A stretch of 64,000 nucleotides of DNA from Chthonomonas sp. (lineage in GTDB: Bacteria; Armatimonadota; Fimbriimonadia; Fimbriimonadales; Fimbriimonadaceae): NCBI GenBank assembly GCA_016788425.1, contig JAEURQ010000004.1, forward strand, positions 496,001 to 560,000, written 5' to 3'. A program made the position numbers and the translations under genes. Below, in pieces: positions 47,353 through 55,271 of this stretch; the first letter of the stretch is position 1; each line of letters opens with the position of its first letter. A model generated the notes under the pieces. The model searched no databases. It had not been told where the DNA came from and saw only the letters and a program-made list of their open reading frames with translations.

Positions 47353-49269
47353 TTACCCGACGAGTTGGACAATCCACGCGCCGAGATAGGCGAGCGCGGT
47401 CATGTAGAAGAACATGAAAGCGGGCCACTTCCAGCCGTTGGTCTCGCGCTTCACCGCCGCGAGCGTGCTCATGCACTGGCAGCAGAGCGCAAAGAACACC
47501 ATGAACCCGACCGCCGTGGTGGGCGTAAAAAGCTTGCGGCCATCGGGCCAACGCGCTTCTTGCATCGTCCGGCGTAGGTCGGCCGATTCCTCGTCTTGCT
47601 CCGCGCCTTGGCTGAAGATGATCCCCATGGAGGACACCACAACCTCGCGCGCGGGGAACGCGGCGACGATCGCCGTGCTGAGTCGCCAATCGAACCCCAG
47701 CGGACGGAAGGCGGGTTCAATCGCGCGGCCAAATTGGCCTAGGTAGCTGTTCTCCGCGGTACGCTCGGCCAGGAAATTCTCCTCGGAGACTGCCTCGCGG
47801 AAGGCCGGCGCTTGCTGGGCGTACTCGGCTCGCCACTCGGCTTGTCGGCCTTCGGACCGCGGGAAGTAGGTGGTCGCCCAAATGAGGATTGACATCGCGA
47901 CGATGACGGTTCCGGCAGTGGTGACAAACACCTTCGCCCGGCTGTACATCGAAATCCACACGTCGCGGAGTTTCGGCCACTGATAGCGGGGAAGTTCCAG
48001 CACGAACGGCAGGCGCTTGCCTTTGAGCACGCCGCGATTGAGCACGAGCACCACCGGGATCGCGACCAAAAGGCCGAGCAGGTGCATGGCGAAAAGCGTG
48101 AATCCGGCCCAGCCCGAGCCGAACTGCGGCTGAATAATCGCGCCGATCAGCAAGATGTAAACCGGCAATCGCGCCGAGCAACTCATGAGCGGGGCGACCA
48201 AAATTGTCGCCAAGCGACTCTTGGGATCGGGCATCACGCGCGCCGCCATCACGCCCGGAATCGCGCAGGCGAAGCTACTCAGCAGCGGCACAAAGGCCCG
48301 CCCACTGAGGCCGCACCAACCGAGCAATTTGTCCATCAGGAACGCCGCCCTCGCAAGGTAACCGCTGCCTTCCAGCGCGGCGATCAGCGCAAACAAAATG
48401 ACAATCTGCGGCAGAAAAACGAGCGCGCCGCCGATGCCCGCGATGAGGCCATCCACGAGCAGGCTTTGTAGCATGGGGTTGCCTTCGGTCCAGCCGCCGA
48501 CTTTGCCGCCAAGCCAGCCAAAGAAATCCTCAATCCAGCCTTGCACCGGCCCCGCCAGCGTGTAGATCGACTGGAACAGCAGGTACATGATGCCGACGAA
48601 AATGATGAGGCCGAACACGCGGTGCGTGAGAATGCGGTCAATTTTCTTGGTCGTGCTGGTGGCGGGCTTCGGCGCGGGCACGATGACCTCTTTGCGTACC
48701 TCACCGCTATATTCGTAGCGCTGGGCGGTCGAGAGGTTGAGCGGCACGCCATTGTCGCCGGTTTCGGCTTGGCTCACCTCGACGATGGCGTCGAGCAGCT
48801 CTTTGACGCCCGCGCCCTTGTGCGCGATGACCGGCACCACAGGCACGCCAAGCAGCTGCGCCAGCGTGTCGCGGTTGTACTTGGCACCCGTTTTGGCCAG
48901 GGCGTCGGTCATGGTCAAAGCGACCACGAGCCGGGGCCGCGTCTCCGCAAGCTGAGTAAAGAAGAAAAGGTGCCGCTCCAGGTTGGTGATGTCGAGCACG
49001 TAGACCAGTACGTCGGGCGCGGGCGGCCCTTGAATCGCGTTCCACGCGACGAGTTCGTCTTCGGAAACCGCGTTGCTACTGTAGAGACCGGGGACGTCGT
49101 GGCACTCCAGGCGCACGCCACTGTGTTCGATGCGCGCGGAAACCTTCTCGACGGTGACGCCTGGGTAATTGCCGACTCGCTGATTGGAGCCGGTGAGAGC
49201 GTTGAAAAGGGAAGTTTTGCCCGCGTTGGGGTTGCCGACAAAGGCGACGTGGATCGGCTCAGCCGACAT
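47353..49269 (-). CDS. feoB: Ferrous iron transporter FeoB
   Basis: 638 residues. N-terminal G-protein domain (G1 GNPNAGKTSLFNALTG, G2 GNYPGVTVE, G3 DVPGLYS, G4-like TMTD where NxxD is usual), a GDI linker, then two Gate domains and about eight to nine membrane helices with FVPLLSSFACAIPGVMAAR and MSCSARLPVYI (Cys motif). It imports Fe2+. The ATG overlaps the feoA stop (TAATG). Confidence 0.95.
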   Translation of the reverse strand: MSAEPIHVAFVGNPNAGKTSLFNALTGSNQRVGNYPGVTVEKVSARIEHSGVRLECHDVPGLYSSNAVSEDELVAWNAIQGPPAPDVLVYVLDITNLERHLFFFTQLAETRPRLVVALTMTDALAKTGAKYNRDTLAQLLGVPVVPVIAHKGAGVKELLDAIVEVSQAETGDNGVPLNLSTAQRYEYSGEVRKEVIVPAPKPATSTTKKIDRILTHRVFGLIIFVGIMYLLFQSIYTLAGPVQGWIEDFFGWLGGKVGGWTEGNPMLQSLLVDGLIAGIGGALVFLPQIVILFALIAALEGSGYLARAAFLMDKLLGWCGLSGRAFVPLLSSFACAIPGVMAARVMPDPKSRLATILVAPLMSCSARLPVYILLIGAIIQPQFGSGWAGFTLFAMHLLGLLVAIPVVLVLNRGVLKGKRLPFVLELPRYQWPKLRDVWISMYSRAKVFVTTAGTVIVAMSILIWATTYFPRSEGRQAEWRAEYAQQAPAFREAVSEENFLAERTAENSYLGQFGRAIEPAFRPLGFDWRLSTAIVAAFPAREVVVSSMGIIFSQGAEQDEESADLRRTMQEARWPDGRKLFTPTTAVGFMVFFALCCQCMSTLAAVKRETNGWKWPAFMFFYMTALAYLGAWIVQLVG

Positions 49270-49529
49270 TATGAGAGCGTCGCGATGCGTTCAACTTCCA
49301 GGAAGTCCGCCTCGTTCTTTCGCACGCAGAGGCTTTGACCGCGGAAACTGATCTCGACCGGATCGCCGAGCGGCGCCACTTTCTCAACCGTGAGTTCGGT
49401 GCCGGTGACCAGGCCCATTTCCTGCAGGCGACAGGCCAGCGGCGATTCGCCATGAACTCCGACCACTCGCGCCTTATCGCCCTGCTTCAATTTGCAGAAA
49501 AGGACACAATCGCAGTGTTGGTCAGCCAC
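49269..49529 (-). CDS. feoA: FeoA SH3-like protein
   Basis: 86 residues. Small cytosolic SH3-fold partner of FeoB: ACRLQEMGLVTGTELTVEKV and DPVEISFRGQSLCVRKNEAD are typical. The extra N-terminus carries three Cys residues (HCDCVLFC). The start is GTG 49529, 6 bases after TAAATT. No Fur-box-like repeat was found in the 51-base gap upstream. Confidence 0.93.
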   Translation of the reverse strand: MADQHCDCVLFCKLKQGDKARVVGVHGESPLACRLQEMGLVTGTELTVEKVAPLGDPVEISFRGQSLCVRKNEADFLEVERIATLS

Positions 49530-49535
49530 AACAGT

Positions 49536-49541
49536 AATTTA
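49536..49541 (-). promoter_or_regulatory. -10-like TAAATT six bases before feoA
   Basis: TAAATT (49541-49536, minus strand), then ACTGTT, then GTG 49529: the leaderless arrangement again. It suggests feoAB has its own promoter although it follows the LolA-like gene. Confidence 0.45.
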
Positions 49542-49580
49542 CCTCAGTGGTCGGGTCGGTGTAGGGCTTTTGCATCAGCT

Positions 49581-50303
49581 TTAGAACTTTAGTTTGAAGG
49601 TTTCGGGCGCGACTTCTGCGTTCAGTTTCACGTCGATTGTCCAGACGTTGGACACGGTGATTTGGCGGCCACCTTCCACAATCGGGACGCTCAGGGCGTA
49701 GCGCTTCAGGTCGCCTTCCGGCGTCGCCCACAGTTGCCAGGTTCCGGCTTCGGTGGCGAGCGGATACTCCTTGTAAGTGCCGCCGACCGAGAGCAGACCA
49801 TTGGATTCCTGTTGCCAGGCGACCTTACCCCAGCAACCACGCAGGAACTCTAGGTCAATCCGGTAGCTCATCATCAGCCACAGTGGCGCGCTGTAATCGG
49901 GTAGCCGTTGCTGGCCGATCTGCACCACTTCGCCCACCGACATCGGCGCCTTGGCGCCTTCTTTCCAAACAAACTCCATGAGGCGTTCGCCGCGCGTGTT
50001 CTTGAGTTCAATCGGGGCGTCGTAGCTAAACTTCTTGCCATCGCTGGTGATCACCGTATCTTCCGGCACCGCGCCGCCGCGCACCTGGCGCAGATACACC
50101 TTGCTCGGGCGCTCAATCGCGACCGCCGAATTCACTTCCACCCGCAAGCCGTTGGCGGTGGATACGCACTTGAACGAGCCTTGAATGGTCTTGGCCTCGG
50201 CGTACCGGAAAATCACCTTACTGAGAAATTGTCCAGGCGTTTGCTGCGTCTCGGCGGGCTTATCTTGTTGAAGGAGCAAGAGGGGAAGTGTGAGGGCGAT
50301 CAT
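49581..50303 (-). CDS. LolA-like periplasmic outer-membrane lipoprotein carrier-type protein
   Basis: 240 residues. A short N-terminal hydrophobic leader (MIALTLPLLLLQQ) precedes a beta-barrel half-pipe like LolA/DUF2092: YAEAKTIQGSFKCVSTANG, SKVYLRQVRG, ITSDGKKFSYDAP. LolA moves lipoproteins across the periplasm; whether this one does is unproven. The start at ATG 50303 overlaps the adenosyltransferase stop by 4 bases. Confidence 0.78.
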   Translation of the reverse strand: MIALTLPLLLLQQDKPAETQQTPGQFLSKVIFRYAEAKTIQGSFKCVSTANGLRVEVNSAVAIERPSKVYLRQVRGGAVPEDTVITSDGKKFSYDAPIELKNTRGERLMEFVWKEGAKAPMSVGEVVQIGQQRLPDYSAPLWLMMSYRIDLEFLRGCWGKVAWQQESNGLLSVGGTYKEYPLATEAGTWQLWATPEGDLKRYALSVPIVEGGRQITVSNVWTIDVKLNAEVAPETFKLKF

Positions 50304-50830
50304 GTGCGAGGTTGCCAAATGTGGTCGGGCCGATCGGCGCGATGGTTCGCGAGGCGAGCCATGACGAACAGCCAATCGGAAAGACGATTGAGAAAGCGAA
50401 GGAGTTCAGGCCGATTCTCGTGAGCCAGCGCCGCGCGCTCGGCGCGACGGCATACCGTGCGGGCGACGTGCAGACGGGCCGCGAGCTCGGTTCCGCCCGG
50501 CAAGATAAAGTTGCGAAGGGGCGCGAGTTCGGCGGTGGCCGCATCAATTTGAGATTCGAGAATCGCCACGTCTGCCTCTTGTACGCTGACGATTGTTCGG
50601 GGCGTGGCTCCGATTTGGGCGAGTTCCGCGCCGAGATCAAACAGGCGGGACTGAATCTCCTGCAGCTGCTTGTGCAACTCCTCCGTGGCGATGCTCGCGG
50701 CCAAACCCAGGTGCGCGTTGAGCACATCCACCGCGCCGATGGCGTCAAAAATCGGGTCGGTTTTGGCGCGGCGTTCGTTGCCGAGCAGGCCGGTGGTACC
50801 GTCGTCGCCGGTCCTTGTGTAAATCTTCAT
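50300..50830 (-). CDS. PduO-type ATP:cob(I)alamin adenosyltransferase
   Basis: 176 residues. Four-helix-bundle PduO/MMAB family: TRTGDDGTTGLLGNERRAKT at the N-terminus (the ATP-binding TGxxG segment), RTVCRRAERAALAHE and LNRLSDWLFVMARLANH. It makes adenosylcobalamin. Its substrate route is unclear because no B12-synthesis genes lie here; the BtuF-like lipoprotein (8461-9297) may be functionally related. ATGA overlaps link it to the WecG-type gene and the LolA-like gene. Confidence 0.93.
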   Translation of the reverse strand: MKIYTRTGDDGTTGLLGNERRAKTDPIFDAIGAVDVLNAHLGLAASIATEELHKQLQEIQSRLFDLGAELAQIGATPRTIVSVQEADVAILESQIDAATAELAPLRNFILPGGTELAARLHVARTVCRRAERAALAHENRPELLRFLNRLSDWLFVMARLANHRADRPDHIWQPRT

Positions 50831-51579
50831 GACCGGGTCAGGATGAGCCGCACAAACTTGGGCAGCGACTTGACCTTACTGATCTTGCTCGGATTGAGCA
50901 TGAGCCGCCACAGCCATTCGAGCCGCAACGCCTGAAGCAGCTTCGGCGCGCGCTTGGTTTTGCCGGAGAACACGTCGAACGAGCCGCCGACACCCATCCC
51001 GATTTTCGCGCGGGTGATCTCCATGGTGCGCAGAATAAATTCCTCTTGGCGCGGCATGCCCATGGCGGCAAAAATCACGTCGGGTTGGGTGCGGGCAATC
51101 TCTTGCGCTACCACTTCGTCGCTGTCGGCGGGGAAAAACCCATGATGCGTGCCGACGATGTTGACGCCGGGATACTTGAGTCGCATCTTTTCGGCGGCGC
51201 GATCGGTAATGCCGGGCTCTGAGCCAATGAAATACAGCTTAATGCCCGTGCGGCTGCTGATCTCGCACAGGCGATCCACAATCTCAACGCCGCTCACCTT
51301 GCTCGGCGACTTCACGCCGGCCCGCTTCATCGCCCAAATCACGCCGACACTGTCGGCGGTGATGAGGCTTGCTTTGTGGAGCACCTCCTGAAATCGCGGC
51401 TTCTCCTCGGCGATCACCAGGGCGGTGGCGTCGGCGGTAATGACGAGCCGAGGTGTGTCCTCGCGAATCCATTTTTGCAGTTGCTCTAGCGTCTGCTCCA
51501 TGTCCAACGTGCTGATCGGCGTCCCCAAAATTTGAACCGTGGGGATGAGCTCAATCGGGCGAGTGGAGGTGCTGGACAT
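50827..51579 (-). CDS. WecG/TagA/CpsF-family glycosyltransferase
   Basis: 250 residues of the GT26 family, which transfers ManNAc(A) or related sugars to undecaprenyl-diphosphate-linked GlcNAc. It shows VVITADATALV-like LVITADATALVIA, SLITADSVGVIWAM, KLYFIGSEPG, AAMGMPRQEEFILR and GVGGSFDVFSGKTKRAP. It probably acts in exopolysaccharide or wall-polymer synthesis. No other polysaccharide genes are adjacent. A 19-base gap separates it from the RHH gene upstream. Confidence 0.92.
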   Translation of the reverse strand: MSSTSTRPIELIPTVQILGTPISTLDMEQTLEQLQKWIREDTPRLVITADATALVIAEEKPRFQEVLHKASLITADSVGVIWAMKRAGVKSPSKVSGVEIVDRLCEISSRTGIKLYFIGSEPGITDRAAEKMRLKYPGVNIVGTHHGFFPADSDEVVAQEIARTQPDVIFAAMGMPRQEEFILRTMEITRAKIGMGVGGSFDVFSGKTKRAPKLLQALRLEWLWRLMLNPSKISKVKSLPKFVRLILTRS

Positions 51580-51598
51580 GCCTTAACAGTGTACCAGT

Positions 51599-51793
51599 CT
51601 ACGCTTGCGAATCCGGCGGATCCGGAATCGACGCCACTCGCCGCTTACGAATATAGCCGCGCTTGAGCAACCCCTCGCGGACCAGAATTTCAATCTGCCC
51701 GTTGAGGCTTCGAAGCTCGTCATCAGCAAGTCGCTGGAGAGCTTCGAAAACCTCGGGGGTGAGCCGTAACGCGAACGGCTTCTTGTCGGCCAT
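51599..51793 (-). CDS. Arc/MetJ-type ribbon-helix-helix DNA-binding protein
   Basis: 64 residues. KKPFALRLTPEVFEALQRLA forms the ribbon and first helix; DDELRSLNGQIEILVREGLL is the second helix with the conserved Asn-Gly-Gln turn of the RHH fold. The tail is basic. The SPFH gene ends 3 bases before it, so the two are co-transcribed. As I recall, SPFH proteins followed by an Arc-like protein occur in other phyla too. A palindrome over the promoter of the pair (52680-52694) is a plausible operator. It lacks a toxin partner. Confidence 0.85.
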   Translation of the reverse strand: MADKKPFALRLTPEVFEALQRLADDELRSLNGQIEILVREGLLKRGYIRKRRVASIPDPPDSQA

Positions 51794-51796
51794 GGG

Positions 51797-52675
51797 TTAG
51801 TTCAGCGAGCCCGCATTGATGACCGGCTGAGCGTTGGTTTCGCCGCACAGCACAACCATCAGGTTGCTGACCATCTGCGCCTTGCGCTCGGTGTCCATTT
51901 CCACCAAGCCATCGGCTTCGATGCGCTTGAGAGCCATTTCGACCATGCCCACCGCACCATCCACGATGCGCTGTCGCGCGGAGATGATGGCCGCGGCTTG
52001 TTGCTTGCGGAGCATGACGCCAGCGATTTCCTGCGCGTAGGCCAGGTGCGAGAGGCGAGCCTCAATGACGCTGATCCCGGCGAGCGACAGCTTTTGCTGC
52101 AGCTCTTCGCGAAGGTGATCGCCGATTTCGTCGGTGTTGCGCATCAGCGAAATCTGATCGTCCTCGGCGTCGTAGGGGTAGCTCGTGGCCAGGTGACGCA
52201 AGGCGGTTTCGCTTTGCATGGCGACAAATTCGCCGTAGTTTTCGACCTCGAAGAGCGCCTTGTAGGTGTCGTCCACGGCCCACACGATGACGGCCGCGAT
52301 CTCGACCGGGTTACCGACGTGATCGTTCACCTTCAGTTGTTGCCCGTTCAAGGTTTGAGCCCGCAGTGAGATTTTCTTCTTGGTGAAAAACGGGTTCGCC
52401 CAGTAGAAACCGTCGCCGCGCACCGTGCCCTTGTACTCGCCGAACAGCGTCATGGCCGTGGCGAAGTTAGGCTGGTTGACAAAGAAGCCGATGGGGAAGA
52501 ACGTGCCGACGAGCGACATGAAAATGAGCAGGCCGACCATGGGGCCGCCGCCCTTTTCGATGTTGATCAGCGCGTAAAGCCAGATCGGGACAAGACAGAA
52601 ATTGACGAAAAGCATGGGCCATCCCGAGATTGCTGCCTTCGAGATTTCCTTGCGATGTTCCAGATTGTGATTCAT
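51797..52675 (-). CDS. SPFH/Band-7 (stomatin-like) membrane protein
   Basis: 292 residues. Two N-terminal hydrophobic segments (about 17-40 and 47-66) are followed by an SPFH domain (about 80-220; [54 protein letters not shown]) and a helical tail ([20 protein letters not shown]). Scaffold of membrane microdomains. ATG 52675 is used; a GTG lies one codon earlier. It is divergent from mreB across 93 bases. Confidence 0.92.
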   Translation of the reverse strand: MNHNLEHRKEISKAAISGWPMLFVNFCLVPIWLYALINIEKGGGPMVGLLIFMSLVGTFFPIGFFVNQPNFATAMTLFGEYKGTVRGDGFYWANPFFTKKKISLRAQTLNGQQLKVNDHVGNPVEIAAVIVWAVDDTYKALFEVENYGEFVAMQSETALRHLATSYPYDAEDDQISLMRNTDEIGDHLREELQQKLSLAGISVIEARLSHLAYAQEIAGVMLRKQQAAAIISARQRIVDGAVGMVEMALKRIEADGLVEMDTERKAQMVSNLMVVLCGETNAQPVINAGSLN

Positions 52676-52679
52676 CACG

Positions 52680-52694
52680 ATATCATACTGATAT
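52680..52694. promoter_or_regulatory. Perfect palindrome ATATCA-TAC-TGATAT overlapping the SPFH promoter
   Basis: 6-base inverted repeats with a 3-base spacer, 5 bases upstream of the SPFH ATG. On the minus strand TATGAT (52687-52682) inside it is a near-consensus -10, exactly 6 bases before ATG 52675. Binding here would block transcription, so it is a candidate autorepressor operator for the RHH protein encoded in the same unit. Confidence 0.6.
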
Positions 52695-52768
52695 GAGTTT
52701 CGAAAGGTTGCAGGAATTATCTTTCCGGTTCATTTTGAGGCAACTTTTCGTGCCAAAATGAACGTACT

Positions 52769-53788
52769 TTGGCCATTAAACTCGCCCCTGAAATTGGAAT
52801 TGACCTTGGCACCGCCAACATCCTGGTGTACCGCCGGGGCAAGGGCGTGGTGATGAACGAGCCCACCGTGGTGGCAATTAGCTCGAACAACGGCAAAGTG
52901 CTGGCCGTGGGCAACGAAGCCCGCGAAATGTTGGGCCGCACGCCGGGCAACATCCAGGCCATCCGCCCGCTGAAAGATGGCGTCATTGCCGACTTTTCGA
53001 CGACCTTGAAAATGCTCGAGTACATCCTCAACAAGGTCACGGGCGTCAGTCGATTTTTCAAGCCAAAGGTGCTGATCTGTGTTCCGAGCGGCGTCACCAA
53101 CGTCGAGCGTCGAGCCGTGATTATGGCGGCCAAACAAGCCGGTGCCGGGGAAGCGATGACCATTGAAGAGCCCATGGCGGCCGCCATCGGCGCGGGCTTG
53201 CCCATCTCTTCGCCCGGCGGAAACATGGTCGTGGATATCGGCGGCGGCACCACCGACATCGCCGTAATTTCGCTCGGCGGCATCGTGATCTCGCAATCGC
53301 TACGCGTGGCGGGCAACAAACTGGATGACGCAATTATCCGCCACATCCGGGCGACCTACAACCTGATGATCGGCGAACCGACGGCGGAGGAGATCAAGGT
53401 CAAAATCGGCTCGGCGTACCCGCTGCAAACCGAAATGCGGATGGAGATTCGTGGCCGCGACCTTATTGCCGGTCTGCCGAAAACCGTGGAAGTGAGCAGC
53501 GAAGAGATTCGCGAGGCGCTCAGCGACCCGGTTCGCCAGATCGCGGAGAAGCTGTGTGCGGTGCTGGAAGATACGCCGCCCGAACTCGCCAGCGACATCA
53601 TTGAGCGGGGGATTTACCTCACCGGCGGCGGAGCGCTGTTGCGCGGACTCGATCAGCTGTTGCACAACGTCACCCAGATTCCGGTGCACATTGCCGAGAA
53701 CGCGCTTGACTGTGTGGCCATTGGCACGGGCCGCGCGCTCGAAGAATTGTCGGCCATTCGCGCCTCGGGCGCCGTCGAAACAATATGA
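52769..53788 (+). CDS. mreB: Rod-shape actin homologue MreB
   Basis: 339 residues. Bacterial actin: [18 protein letters not shown] (phosphate 1), [15 protein letters not shown]-like [38 protein letters not shown] (phosphate 2), [13 protein letters not shown], and [18 protein letters not shown] (adenosine). It guides lateral wall synthesis. The start is TTG 52769, with no ATG or GTG in frame nearby. The genes after it are not mreC/mreD but two secreted proteins. Confidence 0.95.
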   Translation: MAIKLAPEIGIDLGTANILVYRRGKGVVMNEPTVVAISSNNGKVLAVGNEAREMLGRTPGNIQAIRPLKDGVIADFSTTLKMLEYILNKVTGVSRFFKPKVLICVPSGVTNVERRAVIMAAKQAGAGEAMTIEEPMAAAIGAGLPISSPGGNMVVDIGGGTTDIAVISLGGIVISQSLRVAGNKLDDAIIRHIRATYNLMIGEPTAEEIKVKIGSAYPLQTEMRMEIRGRDLIAGLPKTVEVSSEEIREALSDPVRQIAEKLCAVLEDTPPELASDIIERGIYLTGGGALLRGLDQLLHNVTQIPVHIAENALDCVAIGTGRALEELSAIRASGAVETI

Positions 53789-54300
53789 GAGTCTTGTTGC
53801 CGCTTGTCGTCGCGCTCGGTGCGGTTCCGGCCGTGGCCGGTGCCCCGCAGTTTGTGACTCGCGCCGAAGCCAGCATGGTGTTCGCGAAGATGGCGACGAT
53901 GGTGAAGCAAGCCTCGAACGTGCAGGGCGCGGTCGCCTTCGATCGCGTGAAGGAGCCGAAGAAGCCGATCACCCGCAGCGAGGTGGTGCACGCGTACTAC
54001 CTGCTTTACATGAAGGCCAAGCCTGGATTCCGCCTGACGCCGGTCATGACCAAGTTCGATCCGAAGTTGATCTCCGGCCTCGACGAAGCTGTGAAGGGCG
54101 AAGCGAAAATTCTGGCGCAGTGGGGATTCATCGGGCCGGTCGGCCCGCTGGTCACGGACATGAAGCCGCAGGTCAGCGTCCAAGTCTTCGGCGATTCGGT
54201 GGGGCTTTTCCTCTCGCGACTGGCCGACCTCACGCACACGCCGAGCAGCAAATATTCGCCAAATTTGATGATCGATCCGCCGCCCAAGCGCAAGAACTGA
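53785..54300 (+). CDS. Secreted protein with SLH-like motifs, coupled to mreB
   Basis: 171 residues. A signal peptide (about 1-19, AVAGAPQ) is followed by segments resembling S-layer-homology repeats: [33 protein letters not shown] and [20 protein letters not shown]. The TRAE/TRSE signature is present in the first two. It overlaps mreB by 4 bases (ATGA). I infer an envelope-anchored partner of the cell-shape machinery; no known family is certain. Confidence 0.7.
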   Translation: MRVLLPLVVALGAVPAVAGAPQFVTRAEASMVFAKMATMVKQASNVQGAVAFDRVKEPKKPITRSEVVHAYYLLYMKAKPGFRLTPVMTKFDPKLISGLDEAVKGEAKILAQWGFIGPVGPLVTDMKPQVSVQVFGDSVGLFLSRLADLTHTPSSKYSPNLMIDPPPKRKN

Positions 54301-54302
54301 CC

Positions 54303-54308
54303 TATAAT
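54303..54308 (+). promoter_or_regulatory. Consensus -10 TATAAT six bases before the next gene
   Basis: TATAAT is followed by CAGGGC and GTG 54315. It is the clearest example of the 6-base arrangement, sitting 2 bases after the stop of the preceding gene. No -35 is evident. Confidence 0.6.
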
Positions 54309-54314
54309 CAGGGC

Positions 54315-55271
54315 GTGAAACTTTTCGCGCTTGCTCTTTGCGTCACCGTCGCCGCAACCAACTTCACGGCCACGCCCGACGAGTTCGACGGCAAGTCGTG
54401 GGGCAAGATTGAGCTCGGAGTGGCCACCGACGCCACGATCAAAAAGCAGTACAACACCGTCCGCAGCACGGTTCGCCCCGAAGGTTTGGGTTTGGTGCGC
54501 GCCGATGGCGGCACCAGTAGCGTGCTCTTGCAGGGCCGCGGCAGCAAAGCGCTGGCGATTGGCTTTACCCACGAGGGGTTCGCAGGCACTTTTGCCGATT
54601 GGAGCAAGGATCAAAAATGGGAGGTTCTGCACCTGCCGACCCGATTCACCGACGTCTCGGTGGCGGTCAATCCCGAGCGCGGCCAAGCCGCATTGATCAA
54701 CGATCGCGATGCGATTTTGATGCTCGTGATGGCCAAGCCCGCGAACATCCAAACGATGGCGAATAGCCTGAATACAAACCCGGCGCCGGTGCGGGATATT
54801 CTCGCCGAGTTCGAAAACTCCGATCGCCGGATTCAACTGGGCCGGTCTTCGGTCAGCGTCACCATCCGCGACCTGCCCGATATCAGCCGCCGAAGCGTCG
54901 AGCGCGACGCGCAGTATGTCATTGACGACTACCGTTTCCCGAACTACGTTTCGTGGCGCAGCAGCCACGCCGGCACCATCAGCGTGACCCTCACGCTGGA
55001 CTACAACACCAAGCGCGACGAGACCGAAATCCGCGCGAGCACCTCAATCTCGGGCGGAAACGGGTGGGGTACGGCCAGTGCGACCGGCTCGGGTGCGGTC
55101 ACGCGCGGCGGTCGCCGCGCCGATCGCCGAGATGTCGAGGATGCGGTGGACGATTCACTGGCCAACGCGATGCGCGGATTGGGCGCGGCGGCGGAGAAGA
55201 TCGCCCCCGCGAATTCGGATCAGCTAACGCGAGCGGAGTTCATCCGGGTTGTGAATCTGGCGGTCAAATGA
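54315..55271 (+). CDS. Secreted hypothetical protein with C-terminal TRAE motif
   Basis: 318 residues starting GTG 54315, with a signal peptide (MKLFALALCVTVAA). It is unrecognised in the middle. There is a Ser/Gly-rich segment (SISGGNGWGTASATGSGAV) and a basic RGGRRADRRDVEDAVDD stretch. The C-terminus, NSDQLTRAEFIRVVNLAVK, ends in the TRAEF signature of SLH repeats, resembling the upstream protein. It has its own likely promoter. Confidence 0.7.
   Translation: MKLFALALCVTVAATNFTATPDEFDGKSWGKIELGVATDATIKKQYNTVRSTVRPEGLGLVRADGGTSSVLLQGRGSKALAIGFTHEGFAGTFADWSKDQKWEVLHLPTRFTDVSVAVNPERGQAALINDRDAILMLVMAKPANIQTMANSLNTNPAPVRDILAEFENSDRRIQLGRSSVSVTIRDLPDISRRSVERDAQYVIDDYRFPNYVSWRSSHAGTISVTLTLDYNTKRDETEIRASTSISGGNGWGTASATGSGAVTRGGRRADRRDVEDAVDDSLANAMRGLGAAAEKIAPANSDQLTRAEFIRVVNLAVK

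Noticed and set aside
49530-49580. Fur box before feoA
   Set aside because: No 19-base inverted repeat resembling GATAATGATAATCATTATC in the gap.
51599-51793. Antitoxin of a toxin-antitoxin pair
   Set aside because: The fold fits, but both neighbours are larger non-toxin genes (SPFH and glycosyltransferase), so a regulator role is more likely.
53556-54314. 5' extension of the 54315-55271 frame
   Set aside because: The extension runs through mreB and the SLH-like gene in another frame; the start is fixed by the signal peptide at GTG 54315.
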